64,000 nt of DNA from Marivita sp003149565 (GTDB lineage Bacteria > Pseudomonadota > Alphaproteobacteria > Rhodobacterales > Rhodobacteraceae), in assembly GCF_965216415.1 (NCBI RefSeq), contig NZ_CBDCFU010000002.1, one strand, 5' to 3'. This document shows positions 20,843-29,318 of the stretch, piece by piece (within the stretch, counting starts at the first letter, position 1; each line of letters starts with the position of its first letter). The position numbers were made by a program, and so were the translations under genes. The notes beneath the pieces were generated by a model. That model did not search any database. It was given only the letters and a program-made list of their open reading frames with translations, and had not been told where the DNA came from.

Positions 20843-22132
20843 ATGACCGACGGACCGAGCTACGGTTTCGACACGCTTCAAATCCACGCAGGCGCGCGGC
20901 CTGACCCGGCCACGGGTGCGCGGCAGGTGCCGATCTATCAGACCACGGCTTATGTGTTCCGCGATGCTGATCACGCGGCCGCATTGTTCAACCTTCAGGA
21001 AGTGGGATACATCTATTCGCGCCTGACAAACCCGACCGTTGCTGCGCTGCAAGAGCGTATGGCGACGCTCGAAGGCGGTGCCGGGGCGGTCTGCTGCTCC
21101 TCGGGTCACGCAGCGCAGATCATGGCTTTGTTCCCTCTGATGGGGCCGGGCAAGAACATCGTCGCATCGACGCGCCTTTACGGTGGCACGATCACCCAGT
21201 TCAGCCAGACCATCAAACGCTTCGGCTGGTCCGCGACCTTTGTCGACTTCGACGATCTGGACGCGGTCAAAGCGGCGATCGACGATGACACCCGCGCAGT
21301 GTTCTGCGAGTCCATCGCCAACCCGGGTGGCTACATCACCGATCTCGATGCGATCTCGGCCATCTCGGACGACGCGGGTATTCCGCTCATCGTCGACAAC
21401 ACCTCGGCCACGCCGTATCTGTGCCGCCCGATTGAACACGGCGCTACGCTGGTTGTGCATTCGATGACCAAATATCTCACCGGCAACGGCACCGTGACCG
21501 GCGGCGTCGTAGTGGACAGCGGCAAGTTCGACTGGTCCGCCAATGACAAGTTCCCGTCGCTGAGCGAACCCGAGCCTGCCTATCATGGCCTCAAGTTCCA
21601 CGAGACCTTCGGCCCGCTCGCCTTCACTTTCCACGGTATCGCCATCGGTCTGCGGGATCTGGGTATGACGCTGAACCCGCAGGCGGCGCATTACACGCTG
21701 ATGGGGATCGAGACCTTGTCCTTGCGGATGCAGAAGCATGTCGAGAACGCGATGGAAGTGGCGTCCTGGCTGGAAGCCCACGATGCGGTCGAAGCGGTGA
21801 CCTATGCGGGTCTGCCGTCCTCGCCCTACAATGATCGGGTGGCGCGGATTTGTCCGAAAGGGGCAGGTGGTCTGTTCACCGTGCGCCTCAAGGGCGGCTA
21901 TGACGCCTGTGTGAAATTTGTCGATTCGCTCGAAATCTTCAGCCACGTTGCCAACTTGGGTGACACGCGCAGCCTCGTGATCCATTCGGCCTCGACCACG
22001 CACCGGCAATTGACCCCGGAACAGCAGGAAGCGGCGGGCGCTGGCCCGAGTGTGGTGCGGATTTCCATCGGCATTGAAGACCCGGCGGACCTGATCGCGG
22101 ATTTGAATCAGGCGCTGAACGCGTCGAAATAG
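20843..22132 (+). CDS. metY: O-acetylhomoserine sulfhydrylase / aminocarboxypropyltransferase
   Basis: PLP enzyme of the Cys/Met metabolism family, 429 residues. It makes homocysteine from O-acetylhomoserine and sulfide. Motifs are FDTLQIHAG, PIYQTTAYVF, YSRLTNPTVAALQERMA, the PLP-lysine K210 in HSMTKYLTGNG, and VANLGDTRSLVIHSASTTH. The long form of about 430 residues matches MetY better than MetZ or MetB. AAGGGGAG precedes the ATG. I examined the 225-bp upstream region and did not recognise a SAM riboswitch. Confidence 0.9.
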   Translation: MTDGPSYGFDTLQIHAGARPDPATGARQVPIYQTTAYVFRDADHAAALFNLQEVGYIYSRLTNPTVAALQERMATLEGGAGAVCCSSGHAAQIMALFPLMGPGKNIVASTRLYGGTITQFSQTIKRFGWSATFVDFDDLDAVKAAIDDDTRAVFCESIANPGGYITDLDAISAISDDAGIPLIVDNTSATPYLCRPIEHGATLVVHSMTKYLTGNGTVTGGVVVDSGKFDWSANDKFPSLSEPEPAYHGLKFHETFGPLAFTFHGIAIGLRDLGMTLNPQAAHYTLMGIETLSLRMQKHVENAMEVASWLEAHDAVEAVTYAGLPSSPYNDRVARICPKGAGGLFTVRLKGGYDACVKFVDSLEIFSHVANLGDTRSLVIHSASTTHRQLTPEQQEAAGAGPSVVRISIGIEDPADLIADLNQALNASK

Positions 22133-22137
22133 AGCAA

Positions 22138-22201
22138 AAGGCCCTTCTAAGGGCCTTACCCGCATTTTCGAAAATGCGGCAAGCCCGTTCAAACGGGCTT
22201 G
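22138..22201. repeat. three tandem palindromes between convergent genes
   Basis: Consecutive hairpins: AAGGCCCTT pairing across CT (22138-22157), CCGCATTTTCGAAAATGCGG (22160-22179), and AAGCCCGTT pairing with AACGGGCTT (22181-22200). They fill the gap between metY and the convergent hydrolase. They probably form a bidirectional terminator block. Confidence 0.75.
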
Positions 22202-22209
22202 CCCCCAGC

Positions 22210-22902
22210 TCAGACGGTGATCGCCTGCATCACCTGCGGTTCGATCACGTCCACGTCGGGCAGAGCGCGGATCAGTCCTTCGGCGGATTGCTCCAATGCC
22301 GGGAAGGTCCGGTAGTGGCAGGGGATGAGCGTCTTGAAGTCGAAATAGCGCTTTGCCGCATAGGCCACGCCTGCCATATCCATTGTGTAATAGCCCCCCG
22401 CTGACAGGATGCCGATATCGGGTTTGTAGTAATCCCCGATCCAGTCCATGTCCGCCATGATCGACGTATCGCCCGAGAAATAAAGCGTCTTGCCATCGCC
22501 ACGCAGGATGAACCCGGTTTCCATGCCCATGTAGCGTTTTTCCTCCCCGACTTGCATCGATGAGGAATGTGACGCGGGCACCAGCGTCGCGGCCACATTG
22601 CCCAGCGTGATGGTCCCACCCTTGTTGAACGCATGCCCCTCGTTTGCGCCCATCGCGTGCAGCGCCTGCGCCAGTTCCACCATGCCCGACACAGGAGCGC
22701 CGGTCTTTTGCGACAGCTCTACGATGTCTGCCGTGTGGTCGAAATGCCCGTGGGTGACCAGGATATGCGTCGCGCCGTCAAGCGCAGCCTCCTTGTCCTG
22801 CCCCTCCATCATCGGATTGCCGTTGAGCCACGGGTCGATCAGCAGCACCTGATCGCCGATCTCGATCCGGAACGATCCGTGTCCAAGCCATATGATATTC
22901 AT
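22210..22902 (-). CDS. metal-dependent hydrolase (UPF0173, metallo-beta-lactamase fold)
   Basis: Protein of 230 residues with the metal motif THGHFDHT near 49-56, FSGDTSIM as the second metal site and PCHYRTFPALEQS as the third. It belongs to the YtkL/UPF0173 family, whose substrates are not established. GGGAG lies 7 bp upstream of the ATG. The 138-bp gap to bchE on the other strand holds the PpsR- and FnrL-like boxes, which sit nearer to bchE. Confidence 0.85.
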   Translation of the reverse strand: MNIIWLGHGSFRIEIGDQVLLIDPWLNGNPMMEGQDKEAALDGATHILVTHGHFDHTADIVELSQKTGAPVSGMVELAQALHAMGANEGHAFNKGGTITLGNVAATLVPASHSSSMQVGEEKRYMGMETGFILRGDGKTLYFSGDTSIMADMDWIGDYYKPDIGILSAGGYYTMDMAGVAYAAKRYFDFKTLIPCHYRTFPALEQSAEGLIRALPDVDVIEPQVMQAITV

Positions 22903-22971
22903 TTGACGTCTCCCTGTGTGTCTGACCCAAGGCTAACACAGCGCGCGCGCTGCGAAAGAGGCGAAGGTGTT

Positions 22972-22985
22972 TTGATCTATGTCAA
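22972..22985. promoter_or_regulatory. FnrL/FNR-type box upstream of bchE
   Basis: TTGAT-CTAT-GTCAA matches the TTGAT-N4-ATCAA consensus at 9 of 10 positions. FnrL is the oxygen-sensing activator of photosynthesis genes in Rhodobacter. Confidence 0.65.
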
Positions 22986-22997
22986 TCAAAAAGGACA
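22980..22997. promoter_or_regulatory. PpsR/CrtJ box 1 upstream of bchE
   Basis: TGT-N12-ACA with the extended TGTCA left half. It overlaps the FnrL box by 6 bp and lies 7 bp from box 2, the close spacing known for cooperative PpsR/CrtJ sites. Confidence 0.7.
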
Positions 22998-23004
22998 GCT
23001 GAAA

Positions 23005-23022
23005 TGTCAATGTAAGTTTACA
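23005..23022. promoter_or_regulatory. PpsR/CrtJ box 2 upstream of bchE
   Basis: Second TGT-N12-ACA with TGTCA left half and TTTACA right half, 18 bp before the bchE ATG. Repressor bound here would cover the start of the transcript. Confidence 0.7.
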
Positions 23023-23040
23023 CATACGGGGAGAGTCGCC

Positions 23041-24705
23041 ATGCGCATTTTGTTTGTCCATCCGAATTACCGCTCCGGCGGGGCCGAGATCGCAGGCACC
23101 TGGCCGCCGGCCTGGGTGGCGTATCTGTCCGGCCATCTGCGTCAGGCGGGATTTGACGACATCCATTTCATCGATGCGATGACCGACAACATTTCGGATG
23201 CCGATCTGGCCAAGCGTATGGAAGAAATTAAGCCCGATGTGGTGGGGGTCACCGCGATCACCCCGTCAATTTACCGCGCCGAAGACGTGCTGAAGGTGGC
23301 CAGAGACGTGGCGCCGAACGCTGTGCGGATGTTGGGCGGGGTGCACGCGACCTTCATGTTCAAACAGGTTCTGTCCGAGGCGCCATGGGTCGATGTGATC
23401 GTGCGGGGCGAGGGGGAAGAGATCTGCACCGAACTGATGCTCGCGATCGAAGATGGGCGCTGGCCTGCGGACAAGCATAAGATCAAGGGTTTGGCATTCA
23501 TGGACGACGACCGGATCGTTGCGACCCCGGCGGCGAGCACGGTCAAGGACCTGTCGAAGATCAAGCCGGACTGGACTGTTCTGGAGTGGGACAAATACAT
23601 CTACATCCCGCTCGGCACGCGCGTCGCGATCCCAAACCTCGCGCGCGGCTGTCCCTTCACCTGTTCCTTCTGTTCCCAGTGGAAATTCTGGCGCGACTAC
23701 CGTGTGCGCGATCCCAAGGATGTGGTCGACGAGATCGAGGACCTGGTCACCAACCACGGGGTCGGCTTCTTCATCCTTGCCGACGAAGAACCCACCATCA
23801 ACAAGAAGAAATTCGTAGCCTTCTGCCAGGAACTGATCGACCGGGGCCTGCCGGACAGGGTCAAGTGGGGGATCAACACCCGCGTGACCGACATCTACCG
23901 CGACCGCGATCTGCTCAAGTTCTACCGCAAGGCAGGTCTGGTCCATGTGTCCCTGGGCACCGAAGCCGCGGCGCAGATGAAGCTCGATATCTTCAACAAG
24001 GAAACCAAGGTCGACGAGAACAAGACCGCCATCCGCCTGCTGCGCGAGGCTGACATTCTGGTCGAGGCGCAGTTCATCGTGGGGCTGGATAACGAAACGC
24101 CGGAGACGCTGGAAGAGACCTACCAGATGGCGTGGGACTGGCAGCCCGATCTGGCGAACTGGTCGATGTATACGCCGTGGCCCTTCACCCCCTTGTTCCA
24201 GGAGTTGAAGGATCAGGTCGAAGTCTTTGATTTCAGTCGTTATAACTTCGTGACACCCATCATGAAGCCCGCCGCCATGGAGCGGGGGGAATTGCTTGAT
24301 GGCGTGATGAACAACTACCGTCGGTTCTACATGAAAAAGGCGCTGTTCCACTATCCGTGGCGCGGCACCGGGTTCCGGCGGCGGTATCTGCTGGGCTGCC
24401 TCTATGCGTTCCTCAAGGCGGGGGTGGGGCGCACGTTCTATGATCTGGGCAAGGTGGGCTATACCGGGCCGCAATCCAAGAACAAGCTCGATTTCCAGTT
24501 CGACGAAACCCGTACCATCGCCGAAGCGCAGATGGAGGATTGGGAAGCCTCTGCCGACAAGGCGGCTGCGGCCAAGGAACGGCGTGAAGCGGTGAAAGCG
24601 CAGATGAAGGAACGCTCTGCCGAACGCACGCAGGATTTCAAGATGCCCAACGGGGCTGAGGTCAAAGTCTGTGGAGGCGGTTCGCAGCAAATGGAGGACG
24701 TCTGA
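23041..24705 (+). CDS. bchE: anaerobic Mg-protoporphyrin IX monomethyl ester cyclase BchE
   Basis: Radical-SAM enzyme of 554 residues that closes the isocyclic ring of bacteriochlorophyll without oxygen. It has an N-terminal B12-binding-like domain (MRILFVHPNYRSGGAEIAGTWP to about 130), then a radical-SAM core with C204-PFT-C208-SF-C211 and ADEEPTINKKKF. The basic, alanine-rich tail of about 60 residues is typical of the family. The ATG follows GGGGAGAG. It carries PpsR and FnrL boxes, and bchJ follows directly. No other photosynthesis gene is in the window, so this pair is detached from the main cluster. Confidence 0.94.
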   Translation: MRILFVHPNYRSGGAEIAGTWPPAWVAYLSGHLRQAGFDDIHFIDAMTDNISDADLAKRMEEIKPDVVGVTAITPSIYRAEDVLKVARDVAPNAVRMLGGVHATFMFKQVLSEAPWVDVIVRGEGEEICTELMLAIEDGRWPADKHKIKGLAFMDDDRIVATPAASTVKDLSKIKPDWTVLEWDKYIYIPLGTRVAIPNLARGCPFTCSFCSQWKFWRDYRVRDPKDVVDEIEDLVTNHGVGFFILADEEPTINKKKFVAFCQELIDRGLPDRVKWGINTRVTDIYRDRDLLKFYRKAGLVHVSLGTEAAAQMKLDIFNKETKVDENKTAIRLLREADILVEAQFIVGLDNETPETLEETYQMAWDWQPDLANWSMYTPWPFTPLFQELKDQVEVFDFSRYNFVTPIMKPAAMERGELLDGVMNNYRRFYMKKALFHYPWRGTGFRRRYLLGCLYAFLKAGVGRTFYDLGKVGYTGPQSKNKLDFQFDETRTIAEAQMEDWEASADKAAAAKERREAVKAQMKERSAERTQDFKMPNGAEVKVCGGGSQQMEDV

Positions 24706-25306
24706 GGATGTCCGCGCAACCGGCCACACAGGCGCGCTGATCGGGCCAAACGCCATCCTGCAGCTTCTGCCCCAGATCGAACGGATCGGCGGCGAGGCGC
24801 GGGTCGCGCAGATGCTGGCCGAGGCTGGCGTGTTCGAGGTGCCGGACGGCAGTCACATGATTCCCGAAGGTGATGCGGCGCGGTTGCATCAGGTGCTGCG
24901 CCGGGATGAGCCTGAAATGGCGGCTGAACTTGCCGCCGAAGCGGGCAGGGCCACGGCAGATTATATCCTAGCGCATCGCATCCCCAAAATGGCCCAGTGG
25001 GTTCTCAGGGCGCTGCCATCATCTTTGGCAGCGCGCAGCCTGTCGGGGGCGATCACCAAACATGCGTGGACCTTTGCAGGGTCTGGGGGCTTTGTCGCGC
25101 TCGGGCCGTGGCGATGCGAGATCACGGACAACCCAATTGTACAGGGCGAGAGCAGCGATGTGCCGCTTTGCCATTGGCACGCTGCCGTGTTCGAACATTT
25201 GTACCGCACACTGGTGCATCCCCGCACCCGTTGCCGTGAAACCGCGTGCTGTGCGATGCATGGGTACCACGCCTGTCAGTTTGAGCTGACAGTCGGAACG
25301 ACCTGA
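24671..25306 (+). CDS. bchJ: bacteriochlorophyll 4-vinyl reductase-type protein BchJ, disturbed 5' end
   Basis: V4R-domain protein. The recognisable part starts with IGPNAILQLLPQIER near 24740 and runs to ETACCAMHGYHACQFEL at the C-terminus. The expected start is the ATG at 24708, 3 bp after the bchE stop and with GGAGG 10 bp upstream. It reads MSAQPATQAR and then hits TGA at 24738, in another frame from the body. Skipping two bases there would join AR to IGPNAIL. In the body frame the only common start codon is GTG 24671, inside bchE, with GAGG 9 bp upstream; that gives 211 residues with a non-homologous leader. The gene is either GTG-started or frameshifted. Confidence 0.75.
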   Translation: MEAVRSKWRTSEDVRATGHTGALIGPNAILQLLPQIERIGGEARVAQMLAEAGVFEVPDGSHMIPEGDAARLHQVLRRDEPEMAAELAAEAGRATADYILAHRIPKMAQWVLRALPSSLAARSLSGAITKHAWTFAGSGGFVALGPWRCEITDNPIVQGESSDVPLCHWHAAVFEHLYRTLVHPRTRCRETACCAMHGYHACQFELTVGTT

Positions 25307-25455
25307 AAACGCTTGGTTTCCCGTTCAGTCTGACATTCGTGCTTTGCCTGCCTGACATTGGGCGTTATGGTCTGTCCTTGCCGAAGCTTTAGAGCGCAAA
25401 TTGTGTTCTTGGCGGCGCACATTGTCTGTTCTCAGGGGAGGGTGCGGGCAATTCG

Positions 25456-26694
25456 ATGGAAAAGTTGATCGAAACTGGAGTCACCCGGGGGGCAGCGCGG
25501 ATGAACATGCACAAATCAAGCCGCGCAGCGCCGTTTCCATCACGGCCCTTGCCGGACCACGAGGCTCGCCTGTCCGATCCCGCCCGCCTGAGCGCCTTGG
25601 CTGACGCGCAGGTGATGGACACCCCGCCGGACGAAATGTTTGACCGTGCTGCGCGTCTTGCCACCAAGTTCCTCGGCGTGCCCGTTGGGCTTGCCTCTTT
25701 CGTTGCTGAGGATCGTCAATACTTCAAGGCGCAATGCGGTTTGCCGGGTGGAGCAGATGCGGATCGCGAAACACCGCTGAGCCATTCATTCTGCCAATAC
25801 GTTGTGGCGCATGACCGCCCGCTTGCCGTGTCCGACTCGCGCGAACACCCGTTGCTGAGCACCAATGATGCGATAGCCGATTTGGGTGTTATTGCCTATC
25901 TTGGCGTTCCGATCCACGCTCCAAATGGGGCCCCGATCGGGTCGTTTTGCGCTATTAATGATACGCCGCGCGTCTGGACCGACAGCGACGTCGATGTACT
26001 GACCGACCTTGCCGCGATGATCGAAACCGAACTGCATCTGCGACATGAACGCGATGCGATGCAAACCTTGGCGCGCGAGATGAACCATCGCGTCAAGAAC
26101 CTGTTTTCTGTGGTTGGCGGGATGATCGCGCTTACCGCACGGTCCACCGACAGCACTGCTGATATGGCGCGCGACCTCAAAGGACGGTTGGCGGCACTTG
26201 ATCTTGCGCATTCGATGGTCAGCCCGGCCTTGGCGGATGGTCGCTTTGATCCTCAAGGGCTGGACCTTCACGATCTGATCGACCGTTTGGTGCAACCGCA
26301 TCAGATGCCCGGCCGGGCGCAGGTCGCATTGGATGTGCCAACTCTGCGATTGTCGGGAGGGGCCGTCACCGATCTGGCCCTGGTGATCCACGAACTCGCC
26401 ACAAATGCCGCCAAATATGGCGCGTTGTCTGACCCAGAGGGCAAGGTGTCGATCATTGGCGCACAGGACGGTGACACCTTGCGCCTCAACTGGAGCGAAG
26501 CGGGCGGGCCAACGATTGCGGCGGCACCCTCGGACAAAGGCTTTGGCAGCAAGCTCATCGAGGCGACGGTTACGCGCCAGATGAACGGGTCGCTTGACAC
26601 GCAATGGGGCGAAGGCGGTGTCTCGCATGCCCTGACCCTGCCGCTGTCAGTGTTCGATGCAGAGGGGCCGGCTGCCTCATCCACTCCGGGCTGA
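25456..26694 (+). CDS. GAF-domain sensor histidine kinase, HWE family
   Basis: Soluble kinase of 412 residues with no membrane segment or signal. A GAF domain covers about 45-190 (RLATKFLGVPVGLASFVAEDRQYF, HSFCQYVV). The HWE phosphoacceptor H211 is in EMNHRVKNLFSVV, followed by RLAALDLAHSMV. The ATPase part has HELATNAAKYGAL and the W-x-E of the family name (NWSEAGG). HWE kinases in alphaproteobacteria often act in light or general stress signalling. It lies 149 bp after bchJ on the same strand, and no response regulator is adjacent. An alternative start is ATG 25501. Confidence 0.85.
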   Translation: MEKLIETGVTRGAARMNMHKSSRAAPFPSRPLPDHEARLSDPARLSALADAQVMDTPPDEMFDRAARLATKFLGVPVGLASFVAEDRQYFKAQCGLPGGADADRETPLSHSFCQYVVAHDRPLAVSDSREHPLLSTNDAIADLGVIAYLGVPIHAPNGAPIGSFCAINDTPRVWTDSDVDVLTDLAAMIETELHLRHERDAMQTLAREMNHRVKNLFSVVGGMIALTARSTDSTADMARDLKGRLAALDLAHSMVSPALADGRFDPQGLDLHDLIDRLVQPHQMPGRAQVALDVPTLRLSGGAVTDLALVIHELATNAAKYGALSDPEGKVSIIGAQDGDTLRLNWSEAGGPTIAAAPSDKGFGSKLIEATVTRQMNGSLDTQWGEGGVSHALTLPLSVFDAEGPAASSTPG

Positions 26695-26815
26695 TCACAC
26701 GGGCATCGGGTCACGTCGGGTTGAAGCGGCGGTTGCGCCACTTGAACCCACCTTCGGCTACGGCTAAACGCAGCGAAAGATCCGCTATCCGCAGAAATCG
26801 AGGGGACCTCGTCTC

Positions 26816-27103
26816 ATGTCCATTGACATCGAAACCGCCGCCCGTGTGGCCAAGCTTGCGCGCATTCGCGTCGAAGACGACGCTCTGCCCGCGCTGGCCC
26901 AGGAATTCAGCAACATCCTCGGCTTCATCGAGCAGCTGAATGAGGTCGATGTAGACGGCGTGGAGCCGATGGTCAGCGTCGAGCCAATGCGCCTGAAGCG
27001 CCGCAAGGACGGGGTGACCGATGGCGGGATGCAGGACAAGGTTCTGGCAAACGCCCCCGACGCCCGCGAGGGCTTTTTCGCCGTGCCGAAGGTGGTGGAA
27101 TAA
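26816..27103 (+). CDS. gatC: Asp-tRNA(Asn)/Glu-tRNA(Gln) amidotransferase subunit C
   Basis: Small subunit of 95 residues with the normal family layout: TAARVAKLARIRV at the N-terminus, FIEQLNEVDVDGVEPM in the middle, and LANAPDAREGFFAVPKVVE at the end. It stabilises the GatAB complex that amidates mischarged tRNA. The stop overlaps the gatA ATG (TAATG), so the pair is coupled. gatB is not in the window. Confidence 0.94.
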   Translation: MSIDIETAARVAKLARIRVEDDALPALAQEFSNILGFIEQLNEVDVDGVEPMVSVEPMRLKRRKDGVTDGGMQDKVLANAPDAREGFFAVPKVVE

Positions 27104-28587
27104 TGACCGATCTGACCAAACTCAAAATCTCGGAAGCCCGCGACGCTCTGCGCAAGGGCGATGTGACCTCGGCCGAACTGACCGAAGCCTGCCTTTCCGC
27201 GATCGACAAGGCCGACGCCTTGGGTGCATTTGTGCACAAGACGCCCGAAGTCGCGATGGGTCAGGCGAAATCCGCTGATGACCGGATCAAGGCGGGCGAC
27301 GCCCCTGACCTCTGCGGCATCCCGCTCGGCATCAAGGATCTCTTCTGCACCAAAGGCGTGCCGTCCCAGGCCGCCAGTGCGATCCTCAACGGCTTCAAGC
27401 CGGAATACGAAAGCACTGTCACAAGCCAGCTTTTCGACGCGGGCGCGGTCATGCTGGGCAAGCTCAACATGGACGAGTTTGCCATGGGCTCGTCCAATGA
27501 AACCTCGACCTATGGCAACGCAATCAACCCGTGGCGCCGTGGCAATGACGAAACCGCCCTGACACCGGGCGGCTCGTCGGGTGGCTCGGCCAGCGCCGTT
27601 GCCGCAGACCTCTGCCTTGGCGCGACAGGCACCGACACAGGCGGCTCCATCCGTCAGCCCGCCGCCTTCACCGGCATCACCGGCATCAAGCCGACCTATG
27701 GCCGCTGCTCGCGCTGGGGCATCGTCGCCTTCGCCTCGTCGCTTGACCAAGCGGGGCCAATGACGAAAGACGTGCGCGACGCCGCGATCATGCTGGAAGC
27801 AATGTGCGGGCACGACCCGAAAGACAGCACCTCAGCCGACCTGGCCGTGCCGAATTTCGAGGCGATGCTGACCGGTGACATCAAGGGCAAGACCATCGGC
27901 ATTCCGCGCGAATACACCATGGACGGCATGCCGGACGAGATCGAGGCGCTCTGGTCTGAGGGCCGCAAGATGCTTGCAGACGCCGGTGCCACCATCAAGG
28001 ATATCAGCCTGCCGCACACCAAATACGCGCTGCCCGCCTATTACGTGATCGCGCCCGCCGAGGCATCCTCGAACCTCGCCCGCTATGACGGCGTGCGCTA
28101 CGGCCACCGCGCGAAGCTGGCGCAGGGGGACGGCATCACCGAGATGTACGAAAAGACCCGCGCCGAAGGTTTCGGTCCCGAGGTGCAGCGCCGCGTGATG
28201 GTGGGCACGTACGTGCTCTCCGCGGGCTTCTACGACGCCTATTACAATCGCGCTCGCAAGGTCCGTACTCTGATCAAAAAGGACTTTGAGGACGTCTTCG
28301 CCGAAGGTATTGACGCGATCCTCACGCCCGCTACGCCCTCGGCCGCGTTCGAGCTTGGCAAAGACGTGACCGATCCGGTCGAGATGTATCTCAACGACGT
28401 CTTCACCGTGACCGTGAACCTCGCCGGTCTGCCGGGCATCTCGGTGCCGACTGGGCTCGACAAACAAGGCTTGCCGCTGGGTCTGCAACTGATTGGTCGA
28501 CCGTGGGAAGAGGGGGATCTGCTGAACACCGCCTATGCCCTCGAACAGGCGGCGGGCTTTGTGGCAAAGCCGAGCCAATGGTGGTGA
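27103..28587 (+). CDS. gatA: Asp-tRNA(Asn)/Glu-tRNA(Gln) amidotransferase subunit A
   Basis: Amidase-signature enzyme of 494 residues that frees ammonia from glutamine. The catalytic Ser-cisSer-Lys set is visible: GIKDLF with the lysine near 80, the glycine/serine block GGSSGGSASAVAA, and TDTGGSIRQPAAFTG with the nucleophilic serine. Its C-terminus ends FVAKPSQWW. It is co-transcribed with gatC. Confidence 0.95.
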   Translation: MTDLTKLKISEARDALRKGDVTSAELTEACLSAIDKADALGAFVHKTPEVAMGQAKSADDRIKAGDAPDLCGIPLGIKDLFCTKGVPSQAASAILNGFKPEYESTVTSQLFDAGAVMLGKLNMDEFAMGSSNETSTYGNAINPWRRGNDETALTPGGSSGGSASAVAADLCLGATGTDTGGSIRQPAAFTGITGIKPTYGRCSRWGIVAFASSLDQAGPMTKDVRDAAIMLEAMCGHDPKDSTSADLAVPNFEAMLTGDIKGKTIGIPREYTMDGMPDEIEALWSEGRKMLADAGATIKDISLPHTKYALPAYYVIAPAEASSNLARYDGVRYGHRAKLAQGDGITEMYEKTRAEGFGPEVQRRVMVGTYVLSAGFYDAYYNRARKVRTLIKKDFEDVFAEGIDAILTPATPSAAFELGKDVTDPVEMYLNDVFTVTVNLAGLPGISVPTGLDKQGLPLGLQLIGRPWEEGDLLNTAYALEQAAGFVAKPSQWW

Positions 28588-28610
28588 TTTCACGCCGAAT
28601 GAGGCAGGAC

Positions 28611-29318
28611 ATGACCCAGACACACGGCATATTGCGCGGCTTGGCCGGAGGTGCCGCGCTTCTCGTGGTAACCGCCTGCAGCCCGACGGTTCCGGACAGC
28701 GCGGTTGGCTTTGACCGGTACGACGGCTACCAAGAACGCCGCGAAGCGGTCCTCGAAGGGCGCGTGGCTCCAACCACCATTGGTCCTCCTCCCACCGTGA
28801 CAGGAGCGCCGCTTTCCGCCACCGGTCCGCTGGATGCGACCGATCTCGAAGCGCGCCGCGCGAATTCCGGCGTCGATCCTGTGCAGGCCTCGCCCAGCAA
28901 TCCGGCGCCGCAGATCGTGGAAAACGCCGCGGGCATCTCGGACGAAAACGACTTTAATGCGGTCTCCAACACGCGCAGCATCGAAGGCGACGCAGCTCTG
29001 ATCGCGCAGAACCGGGCGCAGTATCAGGTCATCGCACCCGAGGCGCTGCCCACCCGGCCCGGCACAAATACGCCAAACATCGTTGCTTACGCGCTGCAGA
29101 CCAACAATCCCAAGGGCGCGCCGATCTATCGTCGCTCGGCCTTTGCGTCTGAAAACCGGCATCTGCGCAACTGTGCGAGCTTCGCGTCCGCCGACCTCGC
29201 GCAAGAGGCGTTTCTTGCGAATGGCGGGCCGGAGCGTGATCGTCAAAACCTCGATCCTGATGGGGATGGCTTTGCCTGCAGCTGGGATCCGGCCCCCTTC
29301 CGCGCGGTGCGCAACTGA
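28611..29318 (+). CDS. excalibur-domain lipoprotein
   Basis: Lipoprotein of 235 residues with a lipobox ending at C23 (LVVTACS). A low-complexity Pro/Ala/Thr-rich middle follows. The C-terminal excalibur calcium-binding-like domain (about 190-228) has NCASF...DLDPDGDGFACSWDPAPFR. The ATG at 28611 has GAGG 6 bp upstream; the open frame further up is noise in the gatA tail. Excalibur domains are found in extracellular proteins and bind Ca2+ through DxDxDG. It is followed with overlap by a peptidoglycan amidase, which suggests a cell-envelope role. Confidence 0.75.
   Translation: MTQTHGILRGLAGGAALLVVTACSPTVPDSAVGFDRYDGYQERREAVLEGRVAPTTIGPPPTVTGAPLSATGPLDATDLEARRANSGVDPVQASPSNPAPQIVENAAGISDENDFNAVSNTRSIEGDAALIAQNRAQYQVIAPEALPTRPGTNTPNIVAYALQTNNPKGAPIYRRSAFASENRHLRNCASFASADLAQEAFLANGGPERDRQNLDPDGDGFACSWDPAPFRAVRN

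Noticed and set aside
19581..22201. CRISPR-like arrays formed by the tandem palindromes
   Set aside because: There are only two or three adjacent palindromes of differing sequence with no spacers of constant length and no cas genes.
22633..23040. N-terminal extension of BchE
   Set aside because: It runs through the antisense of the hydrolase gene and the PpsR/FnrL boxes. Conserved BchE begins at ATG 23041.
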